In this document: positions 14,991 through 23,973 of the stretch, in pieces | How the letters are laid out: each line of letters begins with the position of its first letter | Numbering within the stretch: position 1 is the stretch's first letter | NCBI GenBank assembly: GCA_005808505.1 | Contig: SYLX01000071.1 | Location: 1 to 44,284 of the forward strand | From: Bdellovibrionales bacterium | Lineage (GTDB): Bacteria; Bdellovibrionota; Bdellovibrionia; Bdellovibrionales; JAMPXM01 | Direction: 5' to 3' | DNA: 44,284 nucleotides | Program-made: the position numbers and the translations under genes | The notes under the pieces: model-generated | Told to the model about the DNA's origin: nothing | Database searches by the model: none | The model's input: the letters and a program-made list of their open reading frames with translations, nothing else

Positions 14991-16202
14991 TTGCAGTCGA
15001 TACCAAAATCCAAATTTCTTTCGGGCTTTGGCCTGGTCTTTCTCCTCGGTGCACTCACGGCTTTCGATCCACTGACGATCGACATGTATCTTCCCGCCTT
15101 CGGTCAAATCGAGAAAGACTTCCAAACTTCCATCGCGAATGTTGAACTTTCTGTCTCAACGTTTTTTATCGGTATGGCTCTAGGCCAACTTTTCTATGGA
15201 CCGCTTGCGGATCGATTCGGCCGAAAGAAGCCGCTCATCGCCGGCATGATGCTCTACTTCGTTGCGACAATCGGTTGCGCCTTCTCGCCGAACATCTCCA
15301 CGTTCATCGGCTTTCGCTTGCTGCAAGCGCTAGGTGGTTGCGCCGGAATGGTCATTAGTCGCGCGATCATTCGTGACCTCTTCGACAAGAAGCAGGTCGC
15401 CACATTTCTTTCGAACATGGCGTTGGTGATGGGCCTAGCTCCAATACTGGCTCCTTCGATCGGCTCGATCATCAGCACTCTCTTTGGCTGGAGAATGATT
15501 TTCTTCGTACTCGCGGGCGCAAATCTTCTTTGCATGGCTGCGATCATCACGCTACTTCCGGAGACCGTCCATGAACGTAAGGCTTCGCTCAACATTGGGT
15601 CCGTTTTGAGATCTTACGCAGGACTATTACGGAATCGGAGTTTCATTGGTTATTTGATTCCGGACACGGCAATTCGCGCAGGCATGTTCGCTTACATTGC
15701 GGGCTCCCCTTTTGTTTTCATCGACCTGCTAGGAATTCCGTCTAACCGCTACGGTTTTGTCTTCGGGGCTAACGGTCTTGGTCTCATCGCGGCTTCGCAA
15801 GTGAATCGTCGACTGCTGAACCGCTTCTCGCCTGAGGTTGTTTTGAAGTGGAGTGTCCGCATGGCTGCGCTGGCTTCGGTACTTGTGTTCCTCTCGACTT
15901 TCACGGGGCCTTCGAAGTTACTTCTTCTCTCGTCGATTTTCGTTTTCCTCGCGACGTTGAACTTCGTGAGCCCAAATTCGCTCGCGGGAGCTCTTGCTTC
16001 TCAAGGACACCAGGCCGGAACTGCGTCGGCTCTGTATGGATGTCTCCAGTGGGGAATGGCAACATTCTCTTCCTTCCTCGTTAGCCACTTCCACAACGGC
16101 ACGGCCTTGCCGATGACCGGAGTCATCTTATTCTGTGGTGTTGTGTCGCTCGCAGCGTTTCAGTTTTTGGTACCAGTTTCCTTTTACAGAAGCGATGCGT
16201 AA
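14991..16202 (+). CDS. Bcr/CflA family MFS drug/metabolite exporter
   Basis: About 403 aa with twelve hydrophobic segments. The start of the family is recognisable: F-D-P-L-T-I-D-M-Y-L-P-A-F in TM1 and the loop 2-3 motif G-P-L-A-D-R-F-G-R-K-K-P. Bcr/CflA proteins export drugs, sulfonamide-like compounds or amino acid derivatives by proton antiport. TTG 14991 is chosen because AAGGAG (14978-14983) is 7 nt upstream; an earlier ATG at 14949 lies deep inside the reductase gene. It forms the third gene of the NfeR-SIP operon, which suggests export of a siderophore or metallophore. The last codons (L-V-P-V-S-F-Y-R-S-D-A) are read from a REP element, so the natural C-terminus may have been replaced. 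Confidence 0.88.
   Translation: MQSIPKSKFLSGFGLVFLLGALTAFDPLTIDMYLPAFGQIEKDFQTSIANVELSVSTFFIGMALGQLFYGPLADRFGRKKPLIAGMMLYFVATIGCAFSPNISTFIGFRLLQALGGCAGMVISRAIIRDLFDKKQVATFLSNMALVMGLAPILAPSIGSIISTLFGWRMIFFVLAGANLLCMAAIITLLPETVHERKASLNIGSVLRSYAGLLRNRSFIGYLIPDTAIRAGMFAYIAGSPFVFIDLLGIPSNRYGFVFGANGLGLIAASQVNRRLLNRFSPEVVLKWSVRMAALASVLVFLSTFTGPSKLLLLSSIFVFLATLNFVSPNSLAGALASQGHQAGTASALYGCLQWGMATFSSFLVSHFHNGTALPMTGVILFCGVVSLAAFQFLVPVSFYRSDA
16169..16199 (+). repeat. REP-like element, copy 1 (inside the 3' end of the MFS gene)
   Basis: GGTACCAGTTTCC followed by TTTTACAGAAGCG: one of five dispersed copies of a ~25-bp sequence. It is translated in frame as the last residues of the exporter, whose TAA lies immediately after the element. 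One base differs from the others in the TTGCAG part (TTACAG). Confidence 0.8.
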
Positions 16203-16275
16203 CAATCCTTGCAACCACTGCGACCCGTGACGCGAGAAACTTCCCTTTCAGCGCGGGCGTCAGTATCGTTTCCTC

Positions 16276-17163
16276 ATGATGAATCGAAAAGACGCCAAAG
16301 ATTTTCCGCAGGAGCTTCTCAACCTCTTTGATCGTTACGTCCACGGCGATATGGATCGCCGCACGTTCCTCGATCGCATGACGAAATTCGCCGTTGGTGG
16401 GCTCACCGTTGCGTCCCTCTTTGAGAGTCTTCGTCCTAACTACGCATGGGCGATTCAAGTTCCAAAAGATGATCCCCGAATCAAGACCGAAGAGGTCACG
16501 GTTCCATCTCCAAAGGGGAACGGAAAAATCAGCGGTCATCTCGCGAAGCCTGCGAAAGGTGATCGACATCCTGCTGTCTTAGTCGTCCATGAGAATCGAG
16601 GTTTGAATCCGTACATCCAAGACGTCGCTCGTCGATTGGCGACGGAAGGCTTTCTCGCTTTCGCACCTGATGGCTTAACGAGCGTCGGTGGCTATCCGGG
16701 CGATGATGAAAAGGGCGGCGAGCTCTTCAAGAAAGTCGATCGAGAGAAGATGACCGAAGACTTCATCGCGGCTGCGCGCTGGTTGAAGGCGCGTCCTGAC
16801 TCCACGGGGAAACTTGGCGTCGTAGGTTTCTGCTTCGGTGGCGCCATTTCCAACACACTCGCCCTGCGTATGGGAAGCGACCTTCTCGCCGCAGTTCCAT
16901 TCTACGGCTCACAGCCTGCTTCTGAAGATGTACCAAAGATCAAAGCGGCGCTCCTCATTCACGATGCTTCTCTCGATGAGCGCATCGTAAAAGGATGGCC
17001 CGCCTACGAAGCAGCACTGAAAGCCAACAAGATCACGTACACGCATCATATGTACGAAGGATCGCAACACGGCTTTCACAACGACACGACTCCTCGTTAC
17101 GACGAGAAGGCCGCCAAGCTTGCTTGGTCGCGCACGCTCGAGTTCTTCAAAAAGCGTCTGTAG
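16276..17163 (+). CDS. Tat-exported dienelactone hydrolase family protein
   Basis: 295 aa. Near residue 36 is D-R-R-T-F-L-D-R followed by a hydrophobic run and A-W-A, a Tat-type signal with a long N-region. The mature part is a dienelactone-hydrolase-like alpha/beta hydrolase with the unusual Cys nucleophile: C186 in V-G-F-C-F-G-G, D234 in S-L-D-E-R and H265 in Q-H-G-F-H. Such exported proteins are often annotated as carboxymethylenebutenolidase; the substrate here is unknown. ATG 16276 or ATG 16279 are both possible, and neither has a clear ribosome binding site. The stop TAG is continuous with REP copy 2. Confidence 0.88.
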   Translation: MMNRKDAKDFPQELLNLFDRYVHGDMDRRTFLDRMTKFAVGGLTVASLFESLRPNYAWAIQVPKDDPRIKTEEVTVPSPKGNGKISGHLAKPAKGDRHPAVLVVHENRGLNPYIQDVARRLATEGFLAFAPDGLTSVGGYPGDDEKGGELFKKVDREKMTEDFIAAARWLKARPDSTGKLGVVGFCFGGAISNTLALRMGSDLLAAVPFYGSQPASEDVPKIKAALLIHDASLDERIVKGWPAYEAALKANKITYTHHMYEGSQHGFHNDTTPRYDEKAAKLAWSRTLEFFKKRL

Positions 17164-17192
17164 GTACCACTTTCCTTTTGCAGAAGCGGCGC
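17163..17192 (+). repeat. REP-like element, copy 2
   Basis: GGTACCACTTTCC-TTTTGCAGAAGCGGCGC begins with the last base of the dienelactone hydrolase TAG stop. A small stem (CACCG-aagg-CGGTG, 17207-17220) follows within 20 nt, as in classical REP units with a conserved head and a hairpin. Confidence 0.85.
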
Positions 17193-17245
17193 ACGATAAC
17201 CAACGCCACCGAAGGCGGTGCTGCATTAGCACGGGAGCCGGATCC

Positions 17246-17800
17246 ATGTCCGAATTCACATTCCGCCAAATCCAGCGCACCGACTTTCTTCAATTGCAGC
17301 AGTAGCTACTCCAACCTCACATCGCGCGCTGGTGGGCCGATGATCCAACGATCGAGGCGATTGAACAGGATTACGCTGGATGCATTGATGGCACAGAACC
17401 GGCCGAAGTCTTTATCTGCGATTACCTCGGTAAGCCTTTCGGGCTCTGCCAGAGGCTCCGCATCCGAGACTATGACGTCTATGTGGAAGAACTAAAGCCT
17501 CTCACTCGCATTCTCGAAGGCACGTATAGCATTGACTATCTCATTGGCAACACCCGGGATACAGGACGTGGCTTAGGCACGAAGATGCTCAAAGCATTCA
17601 TCGAAAAGCTCTGGCGCGACAAGCCCGCTGCGGCTGAGCTCCTCGTCCCGGTTCATATCGAGAATAAGGCCTCTTGGAGAGCTTTAGGAAAGCTCAGCTT
17701 CAACGTCCTGACTCGAGGTGAGCTCACACCAGATAATCCCGCGGATAGCCAAGACCACCTCCTTATGCATCTCTTACGCCCTCAAGGCCCGTTTGCATAA
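17246..17800 (+). pseudogene. GNAT acetyltransferase (AAC(6')-like) interrupted by one TAG codon
   Basis: From ATG 17246 the frame reads F-T-F-R-Q-I-Q-R-T-D-F-L-Q-L-Q-Q, then TAG (17303-17305), then L-L-Q-P-H-I-A-R-W-W, and runs on without a break to TAA 17800. The joined 184-codon product has the AAC(6')-type GNAT architecture: P-H-x-x-x-W-W near the N-terminus, G-T-Y-S-I-D-Y-L-I-G, the acetyl-CoA loop R-G-L-G-T-K-M and an E-N-x-A-S-W-R-A-L-G-K end. The stop lies exactly where the family usually has Trp (x-W-L-x-x-P-H-V), so a single TGG to TAG change explains it. A shorter product from the internal GTG at 17483 would lack the N-terminal third. Recent inactivation, TAG readthrough or a sequencing error are all possible. 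Confidence 0.75.
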
Positions 17801-17866
17801 TAACCGTGCAAACCACACGGAAGTTGCATATCCTCCGATCGCAAAATCTCAAAGAAACGATCTTAG

Positions 17867-20800
17867 ATGCGCTCGTCCCCAACGAACCTCGCCGAACAAA
17901 AAGAGCAGTACCAGGCTGCACAGAAACACACTTCGCAGCTCGAAGCCGCGTTTCAAGCGATGGCCGATGGTGTGATCATCTTCGATGCTGAACAGAAGTT
18001 CGTTTTCGCAAACGCCGCTCTCGCCAAAATACTCGGTTACAAGAGTGTCGATGAGCTCAAAAAGAATCTCGATTACTTCACCGATATTCTCGAACTCAGA
18101 TCTCTCAAGGGTGAAGTTTTGCCCATCGAAACTTGGCCGATCTCGCGCGTTCTTCGTGGTGAGTCGGTCACCGCATTTGAGTGCCTTGGTCTTCGTCGCG
18201 ACACAGGTCAACGGTGGGTGTTCTCTCTCAGCGGTGAACCCGTTTTTGATGAAACTGGTAAACAAGCTTCCGCCATCGTCGTCACTCGCGACATCACGGA
18301 CGCAAAACGCGCGCAGCAAAAACTAGAAGAGAGCGAAAGACGTTACGAACTCGCAAGCCGCGCAACCCGCGACGTGATCTGGGACTGGGATCTCATTACC
18401 AACGAGATCGCTTGGAACAACGCCATCATGACGGAGTACGGTTACGATGAGTCGATGCTCCTCTCACCGGCAGACGGGTGGTTTAATAAAGTTCATCCCG
18501 ACGACTTAGAACGAGTCAAAGATGACATCGCCTCGTTTCTCGTCAGTGGCAAACATCATTGGCAGGGTGAGTATCGCTTCAGGAAGGCGGACGGCAGTTA
18601 CGTATCCGCTATCGATCGAGGTTATCTCGTTTATGACGAAAGCGGCCGGGCGATCCGGATGATCGGCGCACTCTTAGATGCAACTGAGCAACACAAACAT
18701 CTGCAGGCGCTGGAGAATGAACGCGCGCATTTCAAGGCTATCCTCGAGCAGCTCCCGGTAGGAGTTTGGGTATCGCAAGTTCCGTCGGGCGAGATCGTCA
18801 TGGATAACTCATCGGCTCGCCAAATGCTCAAGCAGCCTGCGCAGCCCGCTTCCGATATTGAAGGTTACACGGCCTATAAGTGTTTTCACTTAGACGGTCG
18901 CCCTTATGAACCACTCGACTATCCGGCTGCTCGCGCCGTGCAGTTCGGCGAGACGGTTAACGGCAGAGAAATGTATTTTGAAACTCCGAATGGAGATCGC
19001 ATTTACGTCAGAGCTTCCGCTACCCGCGTGAGGTCCGCAGTTCTCGGTGGAGACTCCGTCGTAACGGTCGCGATGGACATCTCAAGCTTAAAAGCTGCCG
19101 AAGGCGCTTTGCGCATGAGCGAAGCGAAATTCCGCACGATGACCGAGGCTATGCCCCAGATGGTTTGGTCAGCTCCGCCCGACGGCATGACCGATTTCTT
19201 CAACAAACGTTGGTATGAGTTTACCGGCGTAGCTGAAGGATCAACCGAAGGTATCAACTGGAGCACGGTCATCCACGCAGACGACAAAGCGCGCGCCGAA
19301 AAAGCTTGGAAAGCTACAATTGAAAACGGAGCTCCGTACGATATCGAATTTCGAGTTCGACATCACTCCGGCGAATTCCGCTGGGTGCTTGTACGCGCGT
19401 TGCCTGTTGAAGACGAGCAAGGCGGAGTCCTCCGCTGGATGGGCACGTGTACCGATATTCACGATCAGCGATGTTTGCGTGAACAACTCGAGGAAACGCA
19501 GAAGCGACACGATCAAGCCATGCGCGCCGCGAAGGTCGGCACATGGGACATCGATCTCCATGATGGATCCATCAAGTGGTCAGATATTGAGTTCGAGCTT
19601 TTTGGCTCGAAATCGAAATCTCCACCGAAGAACGTCAGCGAAGCGTTGAGTTTCCTGCATCCGGATGATCGCAAAAAAGTTCTCGACGAGTTCGAAGCTG
19701 TTGCGAGCGGAACTCGTGACTACGAAATTGAGTTCCGAGTCTTTGATAAGAACTATCCGGAAGGTTTCCGCTGGATTTCAGCGAAAGCTATTCTCATTCG
19801 CGATGCCGCCGGCAAACCCGCGCGTGTCGTCGGAACAGACATTGACGTCACTTCTCGCAAGCTCGGTGAGCTCGAGTCCGTGCGCGCACGCGAAGCGGCC
19901 GAATCCGCAAACAACATGAAGAGCTCGTTCCTAGCGAACATGTCTCATGAGATCAGAACTCCGCTCGGAGCGATTCTCGGTTTCGCGGAGCTGCTCCGAG
20001 ATCCGCGCTTGGATGGAGCCGAACGCGAGAGCTATCACCGCATCATCAAACGCAACGGTGAGCAGCTCTCAAGCTTGATCAACGACATTCTCGATCTCTC
20101 GAAAATTGAGGCCGGTCAGCTGAAGGCAGAAATTCTTCCCTGCACTCTGCGCAACCTCATCGAGGAAGTTTGCTCAGGCTTCCGCGTGCAAGCGCGAGAC
20201 AAGCTCGTGGATCTCAACTGGGATGCGGAACCTGCTTTGTCGGACGTGATCGGAACTGATCCCACCCGTTTGCGCCAAATCCTTACAAATTTGATCAGCA
20301 ACGCGATCAAATTCACTGAACGCGGTTCGATTGTCGTTTACGCAAAACGCGATGCCCGTGGCTTGGTGAAGATCTCGGTTGTCGATACCGGCGTTGGTAT
20401 TAGCACCGAGCACGCGGCAAAGCTTTTCCAACCGTTCACACAGGCCGACGCATCGATCACGAGAAAGTACGGCGGCACGGGTTTAGGCCTCACGCTTTCG
20501 AAGCGCTTAGCCGAAGCCTTGGGCGGCGATCTCGTTCTTGAATCGTCCAAGCCCGGGCTCGGGAGCGTCTTTGCGCTCACGCTGCAAAACCAACTTGCAA
20601 CGCAAGTTCACCAGCAGGCTTCGGTTGCGCCCCCGGAAGAGGAGCGGAAAGACGAAATTCTCAATCCGCTAAATGGCTACTCAATTTTGTTGGTTGAAGA
20701 CTTTTTGGATAACCAACTCCTCATCACGCGGATCTTAAAGCGACAAGGTGCCGAGATCGACATTGCTTCGAACGGTGAGGAAGGTGTGGAAAAAGCCCTG

Positions 20801-21025
20801 AGCGGCGCCTACGACGTCGTGTTGATGGATATCCAGATGCCCGAGATGGACGGCTACACAGCTGCCCGCCTCATGCGCCAACGTGGATTCACGAAGCCGA
20901 TCTTTGCACTGACCGCACACGCGATGCAGGAGATCCGCAATCAATGCCTTGAAGCTGGATACTCAGACCTGCTGACTAAGCCAATCAAAGCTGAAGAGCT
21001 GATCCGGAAGCTGCGGGAGATTTAG
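17867..21025 (+). CDS. Multi-PAS hybrid sensor histidine kinase
   Basis: 1052 aa without a membrane segment, so a cytoplasmic sensor. Order: about five PAS/PAC domains (roughly 25-145, 150-275, 280-410, 415-540 and 545-665, several with the W-x-W-D or W-D-I-D start and R-D-I-T or D-I-x-D end), HisKA with phospho-acceptor H694 in [11 protein letters not shown], HATPase_c (about 795-910, with D-T-G-V-G-I and G-G-T-G-L-G-L) and a C-terminal receiver domain with D988 in L-M-D-I-Q-M-P-E-M-D-G. Because the receiver is the last domain, a phosphorelay to a separate Hpt protein or direct allosteric control is expected; no partner is adjacent. ATG 17867 has no good ribosome binding site. The TAG stop continues into a duplicated REP head. 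Two further kinases of the same plan lie at 34863 and 39001. Confidence 0.93.
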   Translation: MRSSPTNLAEQKEQYQAAQKHTSQLEAAFQAMADGVIIFDAEQKFVFANAALAKILGYKSVDELKKNLDYFTDILELRSLKGEVLPIETWPISRVLRGESVTAFECLGLRRDTGQRWVFSLSGEPVFDETGKQASAIVVTRDITDAKRAQQKLEESERRYELASRATRDVIWDWDLITNEIAWNNAIMTEYGYDESMLLSPADGWFNKVHPDDLERVKDDIASFLVSGKHHWQGEYRFRKADGSYVSAIDRGYLVYDESGRAIRMIGALLDATEQHKHLQALENERAHFKAILEQLPVGVWVSQVPSGEIVMDNSSARQMLKQPAQPASDIEGYTAYKCFHLDGRPYEPLDYPAARAVQFGETVNGREMYFETPNGDRIYVRASATRVRSAVLGGDSVVTVAMDISSLKAAEGALRMSEAKFRTMTEAMPQMVWSAPPDGMTDFFNKRWYEFTGVAEGSTEGINWSTVIHADDKARAEKAWKATIENGAPYDIEFRVRHHSGEFRWVLVRALPVEDEQGGVLRWMGTCTDIHDQRCLREQLEETQKRHDQAMRAAKVGTWDIDLHDGSIKWSDIEFELFGSKSKSPPKNVSEALSFLHPDDRKKVLDEFEAVASGTRDYEIEFRVFDKNYPEGFRWISAKAILIRDAAGKPARVVGTDIDVTSRKLGELESVRAREAAESANNMKSSFLANMSHEIRTPLGAILGFAELLRDPRLDGAERESYHRIIKRNGEQLSSLINDILDLSKIEAGQLKAEILPCTLRNLIEEVCSGFRVQARDKLVDLNWDAEPALSDVIGTDPTRLRQILTNLISNAIKFTERGSIVVYAKRDARGLVKISVVDTGVGISTEHAAKLFQPFTQADASITRKYGGTGLGLTLSKRLAEALGGDLVLESSKPGLGSVFALTLQNQLATQVHQQASVAPPEEERKDEILNPLNGYSILLVEDFLDNQLLITRILKRQGAEIDIASNGEEGVEKALSGAYDVVLMDIQMPEMDGYTAARLMRQRGFTKPIFALTAHAMQEIRNQCLEAGYSDLLTKPIKAEELIRKLREI

Positions 21026-21035
21026 GTACGATTTA

Positions 21036-21065
21036 GGTACCACTTTCCTTTTGCAGAAGCGCCGC
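21036..21065 (+). repeat. REP-like element, copy 3 (left flank of the RAYT gene)
   Basis: GGTACCACTTTCC-TTTTGCAGAAGCGCCGC. It is preceded by a tandem near-duplicate of 11 bp (ATTTAGGTACG at 21020-21030 and ATTTAGGTACC at 21031-21041), the first of which contains the stop codon of the kinase. Its tail forms an 11-bp perfect inverted repeat with 21087-21097 (AGAAGCGCCGC / GCGGCGCTTCT). Confidence 0.88.
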
Positions 21066-21097
21066 GCAACAACCGTCGCCATAGCAGCGGCGCTTCT
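21055..21097. repeat. 11-bp inverted repeat forming the hairpin of REP copy 3
   Basis: AGAAGCGCCGC and its exact complement GCGGCGCTTCT are separated by about 21 nt. This is the foldback expected of a REP unit recognised by its tyrosine transposase; it could also act as a terminator between the convergent kinase and RAYT genes. Confidence 0.7.
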
Positions 21098-21108
21098 CCT
21101 CCGCCCAC

Positions 21109-21753
21109 CTAATAGATTAATTTCTCGAGCTCACTCGGCCGCCCCGTTTTACGCGAAGTCTTGAATTCAAACTTCGTACGCTTCAAGGCTCGTCTCACTT
21201 CTTCGTCGTGTTCGGGATTCGTCGGAGCGTTCAACCATTTCAACGCTTGTTCATCGAAGTTCGGAGTGAAGAGAAGTTTGTCCTCGACCAGAGGAATCGA
21301 AAGCCGATCAAATCCAAAAAGCCGGTGCAGAGTTGAGAACTTGTAGTCTTCCACTCGCTCGCACATCTTTGCGCGCACGGGATTTCGGTACACATACTTG
21401 AACGCGCAGTTAAAGTGATGATCGCACGTGATAATCGTCCGATTGAATCGGCCGCCCCACAGATGATTGATACGTCCGGTGAGCCGCGAAAATTCACGGC
21501 TTGTTTCGCGCATCAGGTACCTCATCGCTTCGCTCAAATTACCGTTCGGGGCTTGAGCTAGCATGTGGAAGTGATTCGACATCAGCACGAACGAAAAAAT
21601 CTGCAGGTCATAAATTTTTGTGACGAGGTAAAGGTAATCTTCGAACAGACACCAAACGTCTTCGAGCGGAATCTCGAACCATTCTTTGTTAATGGAACGT
21701 CCACCTAAGTGGTAACGGTAGTCAGGATGCATGGGAACATGTTTTCTCGGCAT
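21109..21753 (-). mobile_element. REP-associated tyrosine transposase (RAYT, Y1/IS200-like) gene
   Basis: A 214-aa coding sequence of the TnpA_REP/Y1 transposase superfamily. The HUH metal-binding pair is H61-F-H63 in V-L-M-S-N-H-F-H-M-L. The helix with the catalytic tyrosine is K-Y120-V-Y122-R-N-P-V-R-A; Y120 is in the usual place. L-W-G-G-R-F-N-R near 100 is the RAYT hallmark before the tyrosine helix. Single-copy RAYTs are domesticated enzymes that cut single-stranded REP hairpins. The gene lies between REP copies 3 (direct) and 4 (inverted), and three further copies lie within about 5 kb, which ties enzyme and repeats together. ATG 21753 begins M-P-R-K. The reading frame is complete with no decay. 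The C-terminal 60 residues are family-variable. Confidence 0.92.
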
Positions 21754-21882
21754 GTGCGGCCATGTTGCAGACTAGGTACCTAGCTCCACTACACACTCGT
21801 TCTCCCCGCCAACTCTTGATTTCCGGAAGACGTCCCCAAAACAAGAGGCAGCCCCGTAGAGGCCACCTCTTCACGACTCACT

Positions 21883-21907
21883 GCTTCTGCAAAGGGAAAC
21901 TGGTACC
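21883..21907 (-). repeat. REP-like element, copy 4 (right flank of the RAYT gene, inverted)
   Basis: On the minus strand GGTACCAGTTTCC-CTTTGCAGAAGC. Its first base is the last base of the TAG stop of the GH114-like gene. An AAGAGG...CCTCTT foldback follows within 50 nt. With copy 3 it encloses the RAYT gene in inverted orientation (about 870 bp overall). Confidence 0.85.
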
Positions 21908-23265
21908 TAGTTGCAGACTTGGCGTAAGTAGCCGCTCTGCGAGGGACCGACGAGGAGTAAATCCCGTTTCATACTGTTCACACCTAGCTGGTTGAACATC
22001 GAACAGTTCTGAGTCAGGCCGCGAGCGTACTCGACATTGAGCGAGAGCTTACCGCGCTTGGAGTACTCGGCGAGGGGTCCACACTCGTTGTACTGCTGAC
22101 ACTCTTCATTCAAGATGCCGTCGAACTTCTCCACCATCATTTTTCCGGTGCGGTCGCGGAGGAGAACTTTGTCCGGACCGTTCTTCTGGAAGATCGCGAG
22201 TCCGTGCTCGTGTGCGACATCCGCAAGCCAGCCGTTGAAGTCCAGTTGCTCTTGGAGCGTGATCTTTCCGCCAGCGTTTTCGTCGTTCTGCAAGTTGTCG
22301 GGTTCGAGAGCATCGAAGCCTTTGTCTTTACACATCTTGATGCGAGCTCGCAGAATTCGCGCAAGCACTGAGTCGGGACGGAAGACATCGCGAACATCGA
22401 GGAACCATTCATCCCAATCCGTGTCGTAGTGGATTTTCAAGTAATCCGGATATTGATCGGAGTCGGGACGGAAACTTTCCCAGCTTCCGGCGTTGATGTA
22501 ACAGACCGTATAGACACCTTGCGCTTTCAACTGCGCAACTTTCGCAGGCGCGGTGTTAAAGCCGTCGATATCCATCAAGCGAACACCCGCCGGAGTCGAG
22601 ATTTGAGCATCCGAGGGTGCGCCGATCTGCCAATCCCACAACACCTTTCCCGATGGCGGCATGACGTAACCCGTAGATGGGGGTGTCGGAGTTGGCGTAG
22701 GTGCGGGTGTCGGAGTTGGTACCGGAGTCGGTGCGGGAGTAGGCGCCGGCGTCGGTGCAGGAGTCGGCGTAGGAGAAATTCCGCCATCTCGAATCACCAA
22801 CTGATCTAAAACCGTATCTCCCCAACCGCTCTTCAGACGCAAGCGTATCGTGATCTGTCCGTTCACCACGAAAGCGGAACGGAGGGAATAACGAAGATTC
22901 TGCATAACGGTTGAGCCCGTGACAGATCCGAGAACTTCGAATGTGCCCGCACTATTTCGAGCGGTGAACTCATAAATATCTGCGGCACGTTTCAATCTAA
23001 ACGCCGCAATGAGCTCCAGGGATGATGTGTTCAATCCCGCAGCGCTGTAAACATAAGTTACCGTCGTTCCCGCCGAGGACGTGTAGTAGTTCACGACTTG
23101 CCCCTCGCCGGCACGAGTGAGAGCAGAGCGATTTCCGCTCGACGTTCCCGCATTTACAACCATGGATGTTGCGAGTGACTCCGCCGCATGCGCAGCCGAA
23201 CCGCCGATCATCGTCACGAGGACTACCAACGCCGCATTCATTTTGATTCGCCAACCAAGTCCCAT
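21907..23265 (-). CDS. Secreted GH114-like endo-alpha-1,4-polygalactosaminidase
   Basis: 452 aa. A Sec signal (A-A-L-V-V-L-V-T-M-I-G-G-S-A-A-H-A) is followed by a ~120-residue beta-rich N-terminal module, a Pro-Thr linker of P-T-P-A repeats near residues 170-200, and a TIM-barrel domain resembling GH114. Markers of the latter are V-L-W-D-W-Q-I-G, V-C-Y-I-N-A-G-S-W-E, W-D-E-W-F-L-D-V-R, C-K-D-K-G-F-D-A-L-E-P-D-N and V-E-K-F-D-G-I-L-N-E-E-C. GH114 enzymes cleave galactosaminogalactan-type polymers; the D and E clusters are as expected. In a predator it could attack prey or biofilm polysaccharide, but that is inference. ATG 23265 is supported by AAGGGG 7 nt upstream. The stop codon merges with REP copy 4. 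Confidence 0.85.
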   Translation of the reverse strand: MGLGWRIKMNAALVVLVTMIGGSAAHAAESLATSMVVNAGTSSGNRSALTRAGEGQVVNYYTSSAGTTVTYVYSAAGLNTSSLELIAAFRLKRAADIYEFTARNSAGTFEVLGSVTGSTVMQNLRYSLRSAFVVNGQITIRLRLKSGWGDTVLDQLVIRDGGISPTPTPAPTPAPTPAPTPVPTPTPAPTPTPTPPSTGYVMPPSGKVLWDWQIGAPSDAQISTPAGVRLMDIDGFNTAPAKVAQLKAQGVYTVCYINAGSWESFRPDSDQYPDYLKIHYDTDWDEWFLDVRDVFRPDSVLARILRARIKMCKDKGFDALEPDNLQNDENAGGKITLQEQLDFNGWLADVAHEHGLAIFQKNGPDKVLLRDRTGKMMVEKFDGILNEECQQYNECGPLAEYSKRGKLSLNVEYARGLTQNCSMFNQLGVNSMKRDLLLVGPSQSGYLRQVCN

Positions 23266-23413
23266 ACTGAATCCCCTTTCTCAGTCCGTTCACGATCCGA
23301 AGTCAGTTTGACAAACGAATCGCCCGAAGCTGAGTGACATGTTTGGGGCGTATTTTTCTCCGGGACTTCGGATTCAGAGGTGTCTCTGAATGAGACACCA
23401 TCAACGATGGGGA

Positions 23414-23950
23414 CTATTGAGCGAGGATCTTTTCAAGCTTGCCGAATTGCTGCTTCCAGCCCAGCTGCGCAAAGAGCTTCATGATGAGCGGGATTCCTTC
23501 TTCGGTGATCGAGACGTGAGTCCTCGTGCCGTCTAGATCTTTGAATAGAACGGTCATCTTTACGGTGTCCGGCCAATTGCCCGGCACTGGAATTTGATTT
23601 CCGGCTAGCGCGTTTCCATTTTCGTCGGAGAAGACCAGATCTGAGACGATCTTTTGATGCTCGACGACTTCCGTATACGTTCCAGCGTTGTAGCTGACTT
23701 CTCCACCAGGAGATTTCATCGCGAGTAGATATTTGCCCCCAACCTTCAGGTCGTTTTTCACGACCGGCGCGCTGTATCCATCAGGGCCCCACCACTGCTT
23801 CATCGACTCGGGATCGTTCCACGTCGTCCAGACCTTGGCGACTGGCGCAGGCAATGTATGCTCCACGCGAGCTGTTGAGCGCGTTTGGAGACTCACACCT
23901 ACGACAAGGGCCAGAACTACGATGACCGCGATAAGAGACTTCCAAATCAT
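23414..23950 (-). CDS. Membrane-anchored or exported SRPBCC (AHSA1-type) protein
   Basis: 178 aa from ATG 23950. One N-terminal hydrophobic segment (L-I-A-V-I-V-V-L-A-L-V-V-G-V) acts as signal or anchor; the rest is an AHSA1/START-like fold: A-P-V-A-K-V-W-T-T-W-N-D-P-E near residue 35, W-W-G-P-D-G-Y and a final helix containing G-W-K-Q-Q-F-G-K-L. AHSA1-type domains bind hydrophobic ligands; export is unusual for them. ATG 23950 follows GGAAGG by 6 nt, so I prefer it to the ATG at 23977, which overlaps the frnE-like gene. The gene lies about 24 bp after that gene and is probably co-transcribed with it. Confidence 0.82.
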   Translation of the reverse strand: MIWKSLIAVIVVLALVVGVSLQTRSTARVEHTLPAPVAKVWTTWNDPESMKQWWGPDGYSAPVVKNDLKVGGKYLLAMKSPGGEVSYNAGTYTEVVEHQKIVSDLVFSDENGNALAGNQIPVPGNWPDTVKMTVLFKDLDGTRTHVSITEEGIPLIMKLFAQLGWKQQFGKLEKILAQ

Positions 23951-23973
23951 TTTTTGCCTTCCGTTGGTTCGTT

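Noticed and set aside
22556..22809. Small frames in the Pro-Thr linker region of the GH114-like gene
   Set aside because: They are out-of-phase readings of the P-T-P-A repeats (Arg-rich and Thr-rich products).
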